From the NCBI RefSeq assembly GCF_007858445.1, contig NZ_VIGV01000014.1:1-64000 (forward strand): a DNA stretch of 64,000 nucleotides, given 5' to 3'. Shown in pieces: positions 8,564 through 16,129 of the stretch; positions within the stretch are counted from its first letter, which is position 1; every line of letters starts with the position of its first letter. Made by a program: the position numbers and the translations under genes. Origin of the DNA: Tsukamurella sputi. Its GTDB lineage: Bacteria > Actinomycetota > Actinomycetes > Mycobacteriales > Mycobacteriaceae. The notes below the pieces were generated by a model. It did not search any database. It had not been told where the DNA came from and worked only from the letters and a program-made list of their open reading frames with translations.

Positions 8564-9607
8564 ATGAAGGTCGTCGTGATCGGCGCGGGCTATGCGGGCA
8601 CCATCGCCGCGAATCGGCTGGTGAAGAAGGCGGCGGACGTCGAGGTGGTCGTGGTCAACCCGCGCGCCGACTTCGTCGAGCGGGTGCGGTTGCACGAGCA
8701 CATCGCCGGCAGCGGCACGGCCCTGACGCCGTTGACCGGGATGCTCGACCCGCGGATCCGGCTCGTCGTGGGCGCGGTGGACAAGATCGGCGACGGCACG
8801 CTGCTGCTCGCCGACGCCACGTCCCTCCCGTTCGACCGCGCGATCTACGCCGCGGGCGGGGCGCCGACCGCACCGTCGGGCGCCTACGCGGTGGGCACGA
8901 TCGAGACCGCGGAGTCGGCGCGGCAGGCGCTCGCCGGCCTGTCCGACGGGGCGGCCGTCACCGTCGTGGGCGGCGGCCTGACGGGCATCGAGACCGCCGC
9001 CGAGGTGGCGGAATCCCTTCCGGGCCTGCGGGTCCGGCTGCTCAGCGAGGGCGAGGTCGGAGCCTCGCTCGGGCCCGGCGCGCGAGCACGGGTGCGGCGC
9101 GAGCTCGAGAAACTGGGCGTCGTCGTCGAGCGCGGCCGCTACACCGAGGACGACGGTGCCGACCTCGTCCTGTGGGCAGTGGCGAACCAGGTCAGCGACC
9201 TGGCCGCGCGCAGCGGCCTCGCCGTGGACGATGCCGGCCGCGTGCTGGTCGACGAGTTCCTGCGGAGCGTCGGCGATCCGAGGATCCTGGCGGTGGGCGA
9301 CGGTGCGTCCGTCCCCGGCCAGCGGCTGAGCTGCCAGACCGCGCTGCCGCAGGGGGCGCACGGCGCCGACAACCTCGCACGCGAGCTGGAGGGGACGCCG
9401 ATGAGGGCGTACTCGATGGGCTACACCGGGCAGAACGTGTCGATCGGCCGGCGGAGCGCCGTCATTCAGGCCGCGCGGCGCGACGACACCCCGACCCGGA
9501 TCCGGTTCGGGGGCCGCTCCGCTGCGCTGGTCAAGGAGCAGGTTTGCCGGATGGCGAAGGGCGCCGCCCGGACCGCTCGCTACGCCTGGCTCCCCGCACC
9601 GCGATGA
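8564..9607 (+). CDS. FAD/NAD(P)-dependent oxidoreductase (NDH-2-like) linked to ECF41 sigma factor
   Basis: A 347-residue two-dinucleotide-binding-domain flavoprotein. The FAD motif is GAGYAGTIAANRL at the N-terminus. The NAD(P) motif VVGGGLTGIETAAEVAE lies mid-protein, and the C-terminal ILAVGDGASVP matches the FAD-ribose-binding segment. It resembles small type II NADH dehydrogenase or AIF-like oxidoreductases and has no membrane anchor. The ATG at 8564 has a GAGGAGG site at 8552-8558, although the frame is open further upstream. It overlaps the sigma-factor start by 4 nt (ATGA). ECF41 sigma factors are typically encoded with a carboxymuconolactone decarboxylase, oxidoreductase or epimerase partner, and this gene takes that place. 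Confidence 0.88.
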   Translation: MKVVVIGAGYAGTIAANRLVKKAADVEVVVVNPRADFVERVRLHEHIAGSGTALTPLTGMLDPRIRLVVGAVDKIGDGTLLLADATSLPFDRAIYAAGGAPTAPSGAYAVGTIETAESARQALAGLSDGAAVTVVGGGLTGIETAAEVAESLPGLRVRLLSEGEVGASLGPGARARVRRELEKLGVVVERGRYTEDDGADLVLWAVANQVSDLAARSGLAVDDAGRVLVDEFLRSVGDPRILAVGDGASVPGQRLSCQTALPQGAHGADNLARELEGTPMRAYSMGYTGQNVSIGRRSAVIQAARRDDTPTRIRFGGRSAALVKEQVCRMAKGAARTARYAWLPAPR

Positions 9608-10491
9608 CGAGCGCCGAGGGCCTGTTCGCCGAGCACCGCCCGCTGCTGTTCTCGGTGGCATACGAGATCCTGGGCAGCGTCGCCGACGCGGAGGACGTGC
9701 TGCAGGAGAGCTATCTGCGGTGGCGCGACGTGGATCTCGGCACCGTCGGCAATCCGCGGGCGTACCTCGCACGGATCGTGACCCGGCAGGCCCTCAACGC
9801 GCTGCGGGCGGCGTCCCGACGGCGGGAGGAGTACGTGGGGCCATGGCTGCCGGAGCCGCTGGAGGCACCGTCGGGCGACGGCCCCGCCGAGCACGTCCTG
9901 ACGGGGGAGGCGGTAACCACGGCGATGCTGCTGGTGCTCGAGTCGCTCACGCCCACGGAACGCGCGGTCTTCGTGCTGCGCGAGGTCTTCGACTTCGGGT
10001 ACCCCGAGATCGCCGAGGCCGTCGGCAAGAGCGAGGCGACGGTGCGCCAGACCGCGCACCGCGCGCGTGGGCACGTGCGCGCGCGACGGCCCCACACGAT
10101 CGCGGACCCTGCCGAGGCGCAGGGCGTCGCGGAGCGCTTCCTCCTCGCGGCGGCGACGGGCGACGTCCAGGCCCTGATGGACGTGCTCGCGCCCGAGGTG
10201 GTCTTCCTCGGCGACGGTGGTGGTGTGGTCTCGGCGGCGCGACGCCCCGTGCTCGGTGCCGATCGGGTCGCGCGCCTCGCTGCGGGGCTCTTCCGCAAGG
10301 GCACCGCGATGGGGGAGATGGGCGTGCGGTTCACCGTCTACAACGGTATGCCGGCCATGGTCGTCGCCTTCGACGGTTCCGTCGACCTGGTGCTGTGCGT
10401 GGAGGTCGACGGTGCCGCCGTCACCGGCGTGTACGTGGTGCGCAACCCCGCGAAACTGTCGGGCGTACGCCCGCCCGCTGCGCTGCAGTGA
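9604..10491 (+). CDS. ECF41-family RNA polymerase sigma factor (SigJ-like) with SnoaL-like C-terminal domain
   Basis: 295 residues. Sigma region 2 occupies residues 5-75 and region 4 residues 110-160 (LTPTERAVFVLREVFDFGY). A SnoaL-like C-terminal extension spans about 175-290. All three hallmarks of group ECF41 can be seen: the linker motif WLPEP (81-85), DGGG (204-207), and NP-x-KL (281-285), plus NGMPA (247-251). In this group the fused C-terminal domain replaces an anti-sigma factor and tunes activity. The ATG overlaps the oxidoreductase stop (ATGA). A target promoter is visible at 8497. The inducing signal is unknown. Confidence 0.92.
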   Translation: MTSAEGLFAEHRPLLFSVAYEILGSVADAEDVLQESYLRWRDVDLGTVGNPRAYLARIVTRQALNALRAASRRREEYVGPWLPEPLEAPSGDGPAEHVLTGEAVTTAMLLVLESLTPTERAVFVLREVFDFGYPEIAEAVGKSEATVRQTAHRARGHVRARRPHTIADPAEAQGVAERFLLAAATGDVQALMDVLAPEVVFLGDGGGVVSAARRPVLGADRVARLAAGLFRKGTAMGEMGVRFTVYNGMPAMVVAFDGSVDLVLCVEVDGAAVTGVYVVRNPAKLSGVRPPAALQ

Positions 10492-10863
10492 ACCTGTGAC
10501 GGTGTGTCGAAGTGGTACAGGTCACGTCGTTCACTTCGTGGGTGTGCGAACAGGGCGCGGTCCCGGTGGACCTGAGCTTCCCGGTGCGATCGCGCAAATC
10601 GGTGTTATTCGGACTGACGCGCCGTTCGCAATATCTGGTCTGACCTGCGGATTTTGACACAGTGTGACGCGCATCACGAATCGGTCACGGTTGAGTCTCG
10701 GAACGGCGAAACTACCGACGGGTAGTCGCGCCCGGTCATTAGCCTTCGCGATGGCTGAAGGCAACCGAAGTTCGTTTGACTATGGGGTGTTTCTCCAGCC
10801 CGTCCGTGCACTCCACCCCCTTCGTGCGCGGGCCGTCACGACCCACCTCTCAGGAGAAGACCC
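10492..10863. other. 372-bp regulatory intergenic region upstream of the repeat protein
   Basis: No convincing gene. It contains a CRP-like dyad (10663-10678), a perfect 6-bp inverted repeat ACTACC-N4-GGTAGT (10711-10726) and a ribosome site AGGAGA (10852-10857). Base composition is lower in GC than in flanking genes. I looked for a c-di-AMP (ydaO) riboswitch, common before exported cell-wall genes in actinobacteria, and did not find its conserved blocks. Confidence 0.6.
10663..10678. promoter_or_regulatory. CRP/GlxR-like operator
   Basis: TGTGA-CGCGCA-TCACG matches the CRP-family consensus TGTGA-N6-TCACA at 9 of 10 positions. It lies 185 bp upstream of the repeat-protein start. This suggests cAMP-dependent control; it is a sequence match only. 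Confidence 0.5.
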
Positions 10864-13041
10864 ATGCGTGAAGCAGTTCTGCGCGACAGCGCCCTCATGC
10901 GCGAGAGCGCCCCGTTCAGCTGGAACCGGACGGGGGTGGTCACGAAGGCGATGGCGGCCACCGTCCTGGCGGGGTCGCTGACCCTCGCCACCGTGCCCGC
11001 CATGGACTTCTCCGTCCCGAAGCCCGCACAGATCCTCGCCTTGCCGGCCGCTGCGGCGCCGCTGCGGATGGAGGTCAGCACCGTCGGCCTGATCGACCTG
11101 CTCCCGGACTCGGTGCTGGTCAGCGAGCTGTCCAATGCCGACCCCGCGCGCATCGCTCGGATCATGGCGCAGATCGAGCCGAGCAAGGTGGCCGCGATCA
11201 TGGGCAACATGCCGGCCGACAAGACCGCCAAGATCCTCGAGGCGATGCCGCCGGAGAAGGTCGTCGCGATCATGAACGCGATGGACGAGAAGAAGCTCAC
11301 CGCCATCGTCAACGGCCTGCCGCAGAACAAGCTCAACACCATCGTCGCGGGACTGTCGCAGGACAAGCTCAACGCCGTGGTCAAGGCGATCCCCGAGGCG
11401 AAGCTCATCGAGGTGGTCAAGAGCCTCGACGACGCGACACTGGGCAAGATCGTCGGCGCGCTGCCGACGGACCGGCTCGTCACCATCGTTGCGGGCCTGG
11501 ATCAGCAGAAGCTCAAGGACCTCGTCGGCGGCCTGCCGAACGACGTCCTCGGCCCGGTGGTCGCGAGCCTTCCGGCCGACAAACTGACCGAGCTGGTCAA
11601 GCAGATCCCCGTCGAGAAGCTGAGCACCGTGGTGGCCGGTCTGCCGCCGGCCACCATCGCCAAGCTCGTCGAGGGCCTCCCGACCTCGGTGCTCACGGAG
11701 GTCATCGGCACCGTCGACCCCGCGAAGATCGGCCCCGCCGTCGCGGCGCTCCCCACCGACAAGCTCTCGCAGCTCGTGGGCTACATCCCCACCGAGAAGC
11801 TGGCGGCCGTGGTCTCCGGCTTCGACCAGAAGAAGCTCGGCGAGATCGTCGGCCTCATCCCGGTGGAGAAGCTCGGCCCCGTCGTCGCCGGCCTGCCTGC
11901 CGACAAGCTGACCGCGCTCGTCAAGCAGATCCCCGTCGAGAAGCTGATCACCGTGGTCTCGGGCCTCGACGACAAGACCCTGGCGCAGCTCGTCAACGGC
12001 ATCCCGGTGGAGAAGCTGGGCCCGATCGTCGCCGGGCTGCCCACCGAGAAGCTCATCGCTCTGGTCGGGTCCATTCCCACCGACAAGCTCAAGGCGATCG
12101 TGGGCGGCCTTCCCGACGACAAGCTGCTCGGCATCATGGACGGCCAGCTGATCGGCCGCGTCGTCTCGCTGGTGGTCGCGAGCCTGGGCACCCCGGGCGG
12201 GATCGCCAAGCTCCCCGAGCTGCTCACCGGCATCGTCGGCGGCGTGGTCAACGGCGGCGCGCAGCTCATCCCGAACCTCATCGCGAACATCCCGCTCGTC
12301 GGCCCGATCGTCGCCGGCCCGATCTCCTTTGTGACGACCAACATCGTGGCGCCCGTCGTCAACCTCGGCCTGAGCCTGCTGCAGCCGGTGTTCTCGCTGA
12401 TCTCCACCGTGATCTCGCTGCCGATCACGCTCGCGACCTCCGTCATCAACGGTGGCGGCCTGACGGATCTGTTCGGGAAGGTGACCAAGGGGCTCGAGGG
12501 CCTCGCGGGTACCGATGCGGCCACGAAGCTCGCTGCGGCCGCCCCGGCGGCCGCTGCCGCGCCGGCCGAGGACGCCACGAAGCCCGCGGTCTCGTCCCTG
12601 CCGGCGCCCACGGCGGTCGGTCCGCAGGTCGCGGCCTCCGACGCCGACGCTGCTGCGGCGAAGGCGAAGGCCGGCGCCGAGGCGGCTGCCAAGGCCGACG
12701 CCGAGGCCGCGGCGAAGGAGAAGGAGGCCGGCTACGTCGGTAAGCACCGTGCCGATGACGTGGTGACGACCGCCCCGAAGGCGGACACCGCCGTGAAGAC
12801 CGATCCGAGGCCGACCGAAGCGGTGAAGTCGCCGACCGAAGCGGTGAAGTCGGACCCGAAGGCCGAGGCTCCGAAGACCGATCCGACGCCGACCGACGTG
12901 GCGACGTCGGATCCGAAGACCGAGGAGGCCCCCAAGGCCGCTTCGACGTCGACCGACGGGGCGAAGTCGGCCGCGAGCACCGACGCCGGCATCGCCGCTG
13001 ATGCCGGCGCGAAGGCCGGGGCCACCGCCGACGCGGCCTGA
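10864..13041 (+). CDS. Exported protein with ~28 tandem 12-residue repeats and Lys/Ala-rich tail
   Basis: 725 residues. The N-terminus has Arg/Lys residues, then a hydrophobic stretch (about 29-46, AMAATVLAGSLTLATVPAM) resembling a signal peptide or anchor. Residues 72-425 are an unbroken array of 12-residue units with consensus K-L-x-x-I/V-V-x-G-L-P-x-D/E. This is the same periodicity and hydrophobic spacing as the helical MgtE_N domain, implying a long alpha-superhelical solenoid. Residues about 430-530 are hydrophobic and Gly/Pro-rich (possible membrane or cell-wall contact). Residues 535-600 are Ala-rich. Residues 600-725 are Lys/Ala/Asp/Pro/Thr-rich and reminiscent of HBHA-type tails. 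The start has AGGAGA 6 nt upstream. A 19-bp terminator follows, so it is monocistronic. Function unknown; adhesion or envelope scaffolding is a guess. Confidence 0.85.
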   Translation: MREAVLRDSALMRESAPFSWNRTGVVTKAMAATVLAGSLTLATVPAMDFSVPKPAQILALPAAAAPLRMEVSTVGLIDLLPDSVLVSELSNADPARIARIMAQIEPSKVAAIMGNMPADKTAKILEAMPPEKVVAIMNAMDEKKLTAIVNGLPQNKLNTIVAGLSQDKLNAVVKAIPEAKLIEVVKSLDDATLGKIVGALPTDRLVTIVAGLDQQKLKDLVGGLPNDVLGPVVASLPADKLTELVKQIPVEKLSTVVAGLPPATIAKLVEGLPTSVLTEVIGTVDPAKIGPAVAALPTDKLSQLVGYIPTEKLAAVVSGFDQKKLGEIVGLIPVEKLGPVVAGLPADKLTALVKQIPVEKLITVVSGLDDKTLAQLVNGIPVEKLGPIVAGLPTEKLIALVGSIPTDKLKAIVGGLPDDKLLGIMDGQLIGRVVSLVVASLGTPGGIAKLPELLTGIVGGVVNGGAQLIPNLIANIPLVGPIVAGPISFVTTNIVAPVVNLGLSLLQPVFSLISTVISLPITLATSVINGGGLTDLFGKVTKGLEGLAGTDAATKLAAAAPAAAAAPAEDATKPAVSSLPAPTAVGPQVAASDADAAAAKAKAGAEAAAKADAEAAAKEKEAGYVGKHRADDVVTTAPKADTAVKTDPRPTEAVKSPTEAVKSDPKAEAPKTDPTPTDVATSDPKTEEAPKAASTSTDGAKSAASTDAGIAADAGAKAGATADAA
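11077..12138 (+). repeat. 36-bp coding repeat array (12-residue solenoid units)
   Basis: Encodes residues 72-425 of the preceding protein. From residue 96 to 419 every 12th residue begins a unit with no insertions or deletions (27 full units); two weaker units precede and a half unit follows. Units are divergent at DNA level but identical blocks recur, for example LVKQIPVEKL twice and VEKLGP(V/I)VAGLP twice, which suggests segmental duplication. Confidence 0.85.
12811..12852 (+). repeat. Perfect 21-bp tandem duplication in the coding tail
   Basis: 12811-12831 is repeated exactly at 12832-12852, encoding PTEAVKS twice. Identity at the DNA level indicates a recent in-frame duplication in the low-complexity tail. 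Confidence 0.9.
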
Positions 13042-13049
13042 TCCCAGCC

Positions 13050-13091
13050 GACTCCGGCCCCCACCGCGCATCCGCGGTGGGGGCCGGAGTC
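13050..13091. terminator. Strong hairpin terminator
   Basis: A perfect 19-bp GC-rich inverted repeat (13050-13068 and 13073-13091) with a 4-nt loop, between the convergent stops at 13041 and 13109. It has no T tract but very high stability. Confidence 0.85.
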
Positions 13092-13108
13092 GTCTGCGGA
13101 GGCGGTGA

Positions 13109-13882
13109 TCAGCGCTTGCGGAAGACGAGCACCAGGTTCGAGACGAGCAGCTCCCGCAGGCCCGGCACCCGGACCATCCACCACGCCCACGAGGGGTGGT
13201 ACCGGGGGAAGGCGGCGACGAGGTCGGCGCCGTCGACCCGGCGGGCCCAGCGCAGCCCGTCGGACGCGAGCACCTTGAACAGTGATGTGCCGTAGAGGTT
13301 CTTCGGCGGGTGCCCGTGCTTGCGGGTGTACATGCGGGCCGCGCGCTCGCCGCCGAGGTAGTGCGTCTGCCCCATCTCGTGGCCGCCGAACGGGCCGTAC
13401 CAGAGCGTGTAGCTGAGGATCACCATCCCGCCGGGCCGGGTGACGCGCAGCATCTCCTCGCCCATCGTCTCCCAGTCCCGCACGTGCTCGGCGACGTTGG
13501 AGGAGAGGCAGATGTCGACGGCATCGTCGGCGATGGGGAGCGCGAGGCCCGAGCCCCGCAGGCCCCGCGATGCGGTGATGCCGGCGGCGTGCGCCTCGGA
13601 GGGGTCGGGCTCGACGGGGACGTAGACGGCGCCGTGCTCGGCGAAGGCGTCCTCGAAGTAGCCCGGGCCGCCGCCCACGTCGAGCACGAGCGCGCCGTCG
13701 AGGTCGCCGAACAGGTCACCGGTCAGCTCGACGGTGTCGCGCGCGAGCGAGCCGTAGAACCGGGCCGGCTCGGACTGCTCGAAGCGGAAGTCGGACAGCA
13801 GCCCCACCGACCGGCGCAGCGTGGCGCGGCGCCGGAGGCGTTTCGTCGTAGTCCGCCAGGTTCTTGGGGACGTGGGGTACAC
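13109..13882 (-). CDS. SAM-dependent class I methyltransferase (Rv0224c-like)
   Basis: 257 residues. The start RRATLRRSVGLLSDFRFEQ and the SAM-binding motif VLDVGGGPGYF, followed by acidic VEPDPSE and motif II/III (DDAVDICLSSNVAEHVRDW), identify a methyltransferase-11-type enzyme. The family is conserved in mycobacteria next to a glycosyltransferase, as here, and a role in methylating an envelope glycan or lipid is inferred. The frame is open far upstream, but the GTG at 13882 is the first start codon that does not enter the divergent gene. A TAGGGT -10 box (13896-13901, this strand) lies 13 nt upstream. The short intergenic gap of 25 bp means both genes share one promoter region. Confidence 0.8.
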   Translation of the reverse strand: MYPTSPRTWRTTTKRLRRRATLRRSVGLLSDFRFEQSEPARFYGSLARDTVELTGDLFGDLDGALVLDVGGGPGYFEDAFAEHGAVYVPVEPDPSEAHAAGITASRGLRGSGLALPIADDAVDICLSSNVAEHVRDWETMGEEMLRVTRPGGMVILSYTLWYGPFGGHEMGQTHYLGGERAARMYTRKHGHPPKNLYGTSLFKVLASDGLRWARRVDGADLVAAFPRYHPSWAWWMVRVPGLRELLVSNLVLVFRKR

Positions 13883-13894
13883 GCCACCGGACGG

Positions 13895-13901
13895 TACCCT
13901 A
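13895..13901. promoter_or_regulatory. Overlapping bidirectional -10 elements
   Basis: The heptamer TACCCTA reads TACCCT on the plus strand (7 nt before the GTG at 13908) and TAGGGT on the minus strand (13 nt before the GTG at 13882). One near-palindrome thus supplies -10 boxes for two divergent genes; the plus-strand mRNA would be leaderless. Confidence 0.55.
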
Positions 13902-13907
13902 GAAGCC

Positions 13908-15050
13908 GTGCGTGAAGTCCTCCTGCTGTGTTGGCGTGACACCCGCCACCCGCAGGGCGGCGGTAGCGAGCTGTACCTCGAGCGCGTCGGGCAGGAGCTG
14001 GCCGCCCGCGGCGTGCGGGTCACGCTGCGCACCGCGATGTACCCCGGCGCCGCTCGCTCCGAGACCGTGCACGGCGTGCGCATCTCCCGCGGCGGCGGCC
14101 GCTTCACCGTCTACCCCCTGGCGCTGCTCGCGATCGTGCTCGCGCGCTTCGGTCGCGGCCCGTTGCGCGGCATCCGTCCCGACGCGGTGATCGACACGCA
14201 GAACGGCATCCCCTTCTTCGCACGGCTCGTCGCGGGCGTGCCCGTCACGGTGCTCGTGCACCACTGCCATCGCGAGCAGTGGCCCGTCGCGGGGCGGCTC
14301 GTCGCACGGATCGGCTGGTTCATCGAATCGCGGCTCTCGCCCTGGGTGCACCGACGGTCGCAGTACCTCACGGTCTCGCTGCCCTCGGCGGAGGAGCTGG
14401 CGCTACTCGGCGTGGGGCCGGAGCGGGTGGCCGTGGTGCGCAACGGGATCGACGGTGTGGCCCCCGGCGTCGCGGACGTGCGCTCGGCATCGCCGCGGAT
14501 GGTGGTGCTCTCGCGCCTGGTGCCGCACAAGCAGATCGAGGACGCGCTCGACGTGCTCGCCCGCCTGCGCCGCCGCGTACCGGACCTGCACCTCGACGTC
14601 ATCGGCAGCGGCTGGTGGGACTCCGAGCTCTACGCGCACGCCGCGAAGCTCGGCGTCCTCGATCGGGTGACCTTCCACGGCCACGTGACCGAGCAGCGCA
14701 AACATCGCCTGCTCTCGCGGGCGTGGGTGCACGTCATGCCCTCGCGCAAAGAGGGCTGGGGAATCACCGTGATCGAGGCCGCGCAGCACGGGGTGCCCAC
14801 CGTGGGGTACGTCGGTTCGCGTGGGCTCACCGATTCCGTGGTCGACGGTGCCACCGGCCTCCTGGTGCGCGACCTCGCCGGGCTCACCGAATCGGTGTAC
14901 GTGCTGCTCACGGACGCGCTGCTGCGCGAGGAGCTGGGCGCGAAGGCGCAGGAACGGGCGGGCGAGTTCTCCTGGCCCGCCACCGCCGACGGTGTCTCCC
15001 GCGTGCTGTCCGCATCGATCGCCGGGGAGCGTGTCGGCGGGCTGGTCTGA
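13908..15050 (+). CDS. Glycosyltransferase family 4-like (Rv0225-like)
   Basis: 380 residues, GT-B fold. The N-terminal domain has the WRDTRHPQGGGSELYLERV loop typical of GT4 enzymes. The C-terminal nucleotide-sugar domain has VLSRLVPHKQIEDALDVLA and the EX7E-type segment around PSRKEGWGITVIEAAQHGVPTV. It is predicted to add a sugar to a lipid or glycan at the inner face of the membrane. The frame extends upstream, but the GTG at 13908, immediately after a TACCCT -10 box with a 7-nt gap, gives the sequence VREVLLLCWRDTRHP, which fits the family's N-terminal strand. Divergent partner of the methyltransferase. Confidence 0.87.
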   Translation: MREVLLLCWRDTRHPQGGGSELYLERVGQELAARGVRVTLRTAMYPGAARSETVHGVRISRGGGRFTVYPLALLAIVLARFGRGPLRGIRPDAVIDTQNGIPFFARLVAGVPVTVLVHHCHREQWPVAGRLVARIGWFIESRLSPWVHRRSQYLTVSLPSAEELALLGVGPERVAVVRNGIDGVAPGVADVRSASPRMVVLSRLVPHKQIEDALDVLARLRRRVPDLHLDVIGSGWWDSELYAHAAKLGVLDRVTFHGHVTEQRKHRLLSRAWVHVMPSRKEGWGITVIEAAQHGVPTVGYVGSRGLTDSVVDGATGLLVRDLAGLTESVYVLLTDALLREELGAKAQERAGEFSWPATADGVSRVLSASIAGERVGGLV

Positions 15051-15086
15051 GCCGCGCGGTGACCTGACGCCGGGCGCGGGCACGTG

Positions 15087-15130
15087 GGTGGGGGAGCGAA
15101 TGTCGCGCGGGGGTCAGTCGCTCCCTCACC
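15087..15130 (+). terminator. Hairpin terminator in a G-tract-rich intergenic region
   Basis: Arms 15087-15099 and 15118-15130 pair at 12 of 13 positions with an 18-nt G-rich loop, 37 nt after the glycosyltransferase stop. The surrounding interval 15085-15235 holds at least six G4-G5 runs on the plus strand. Confidence 0.5.
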
Positions 15131-15283
15131 GCAAGCGCGGCTTCTGGTGGGGGTGCGAACGTGGGGTGGGCGGATCGGCGTCGCGCGGGGGACGACACCA
15201 GGTGAGGGCCGACGTCCGGTGGGGGAGGAGCGGACTGCACCGCGCTCGACGAGGCCCCGACCGGTATCCGTTACTGTGAACTC

Positions 15284-15503
15284 GTGATGAGGCGGCGCGA
15301 GGTGACGCCGAAGACGGCGTGGTACTTCATCGGTCTCGGGGCCGTTGGTGCTGGTGGCGGCGCCGATCCGGGACTGGTCGGCGTGGCCGGACTTCCGCAC
15401 GATCCTCGCCGTGGCGATGGCGGTCCTCGGCGCCGGCGAGATCGGCGTGGGCGTCTACGCACTGCGCCGGGCCCGGAGGAGGCGTGATGAGCAAGCCTGC
15501 TGA
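15284..15503 (+). pseudogene. Small two-TM membrane protein gene with a +1 frameshift at a GGGG run
   Basis: From GTG 15284 the reading frame gives VMRRREVTPKTAWYFIGLG, then turns into unlikely Gly/Pro/Arg-rich sequence. In the frame one base further on, the reading continues as PLVLVAAPIRDWSAWPDF and TILAVAMAVLGAGEIGVGVY, ending in a basic tail, with a stop at 15501-15503. Removing one G from the run 15338-15341 restores a continuous protein of about 72 residues with two hydrophobic segments. A TACTGT -10 box ends 6 nt before the GTG (leaderless). Its end overlaps the next gene's ATG (15487). It may be a real frameshift, a phase-variable G tract, or a sequencing error. Confidence 0.6.
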
Positions 15504-16125
15504 TACCGAGACCCGGACGGTCCCGGTAGAAGTGCTGCGAGTCGGCGCCGGTGTCCTGCTGGTCCTATGGCTGACTCTCCTCACGGCGTTCATCTTGACC
15601 CCCTGGTCGTACGACGGACCGCTCAGCCAACAGGTCGCCCGCGGTGCGATCCTGGCGGCGATCCTGGTGCTCGGCTCGTGGATGGGCCAGTCGTGGCGCA
15701 CCGCGACCGGTATGGAACCGGCGATGAGCGCTCCCAGCGCGCGCTATTTCCTGGCCGGCGCGGTGCTCCTCGTTCCCGCGATGACCCTGATGTGGCTCGA
15801 CTTCGGGCCGTGGCCGGCCTGGCGTGTCATGACGGTGGTAGTCCTCGCTGTGGGGATCCTCGTGCTCTTCGTGCTCGACCTCCGCGACCGGCGGCGACAC
15901 AAGGGCGAGATCACTGCGCCGATCGCGGCGATGACGGTCCGCACCGCCCGCGGCGATCGGGAGGTCCGGATCGCGCAACCGGAGGGGCTGCACGACCGGT
16001 GGATGACCCGCTGGTCGGTCGGCACGCCGGAGGGCACCGTCCAGCGGGTTTCCTACGGACCGGATCCGATGCGTTCGCTCACAGCTGCACTCGCCGACGC
16101 GGAGGCCGCCACCGCCGTAATCTGA
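15487..16125 (+). CDS. Hypothetical four-TM membrane protein
   Basis: 212 residues starting MSKPADTETRTVPVEVLRVG. There are four hydrophobic segments at about 19-39, 52-67, 88-104 and 112-132, then an 80-residue cytosolic tail with beta-rich character (MTVRTARGDREVRIAQPEG). I recognise no family. The start ATG overlaps the stop of the frameshifted reading frame (TGATG), suggesting the two belonged to one unit. Its stop at 16125 is 4 nt before the next gene's GTG, but that gene has its own -10 box inside this gene's end. Confidence 0.7.
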   Translation: MSKPADTETRTVPVEVLRVGAGVLLVLWLTLLTAFILTPWSYDGPLSQQVARGAILAAILVLGSWMGQSWRTATGMEPAMSAPSARYFLAGAVLLVPAMTLMWLDFGPWPAWRVMTVVVLAVGILVLFVLDLRDRRRHKGEITAPIAAMTVRTARGDREVRIAQPEGLHDRWMTRWSVGTPEGTVQRVSYGPDPMRSLTAALADAEAATAVI

Positions 16126-16129
16126 AACG

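Noticed and set aside
10711-10726. Member of the TTAC-N6-GTAA regulon
   Set aside because: The dyad is CTACC-N4-GGTAG; it lacks the outer TT/AA bases shared by the four fatty-acid sites.
10492-10863. c-di-AMP (ydaO) riboswitch before an exported protein
   Set aside because: The conserved blocks are not present; only a CRP-like dyad and a short inverted repeat were found.
10780-13071. 763-codon minus-strand open frame with apparent LxDRxxE-like repeats
   Set aside because: It is the mirror of the 36-bp coding repeat on the plus strand; the plus frame has a ribosome site, a signal-like N-terminus and a terminator.
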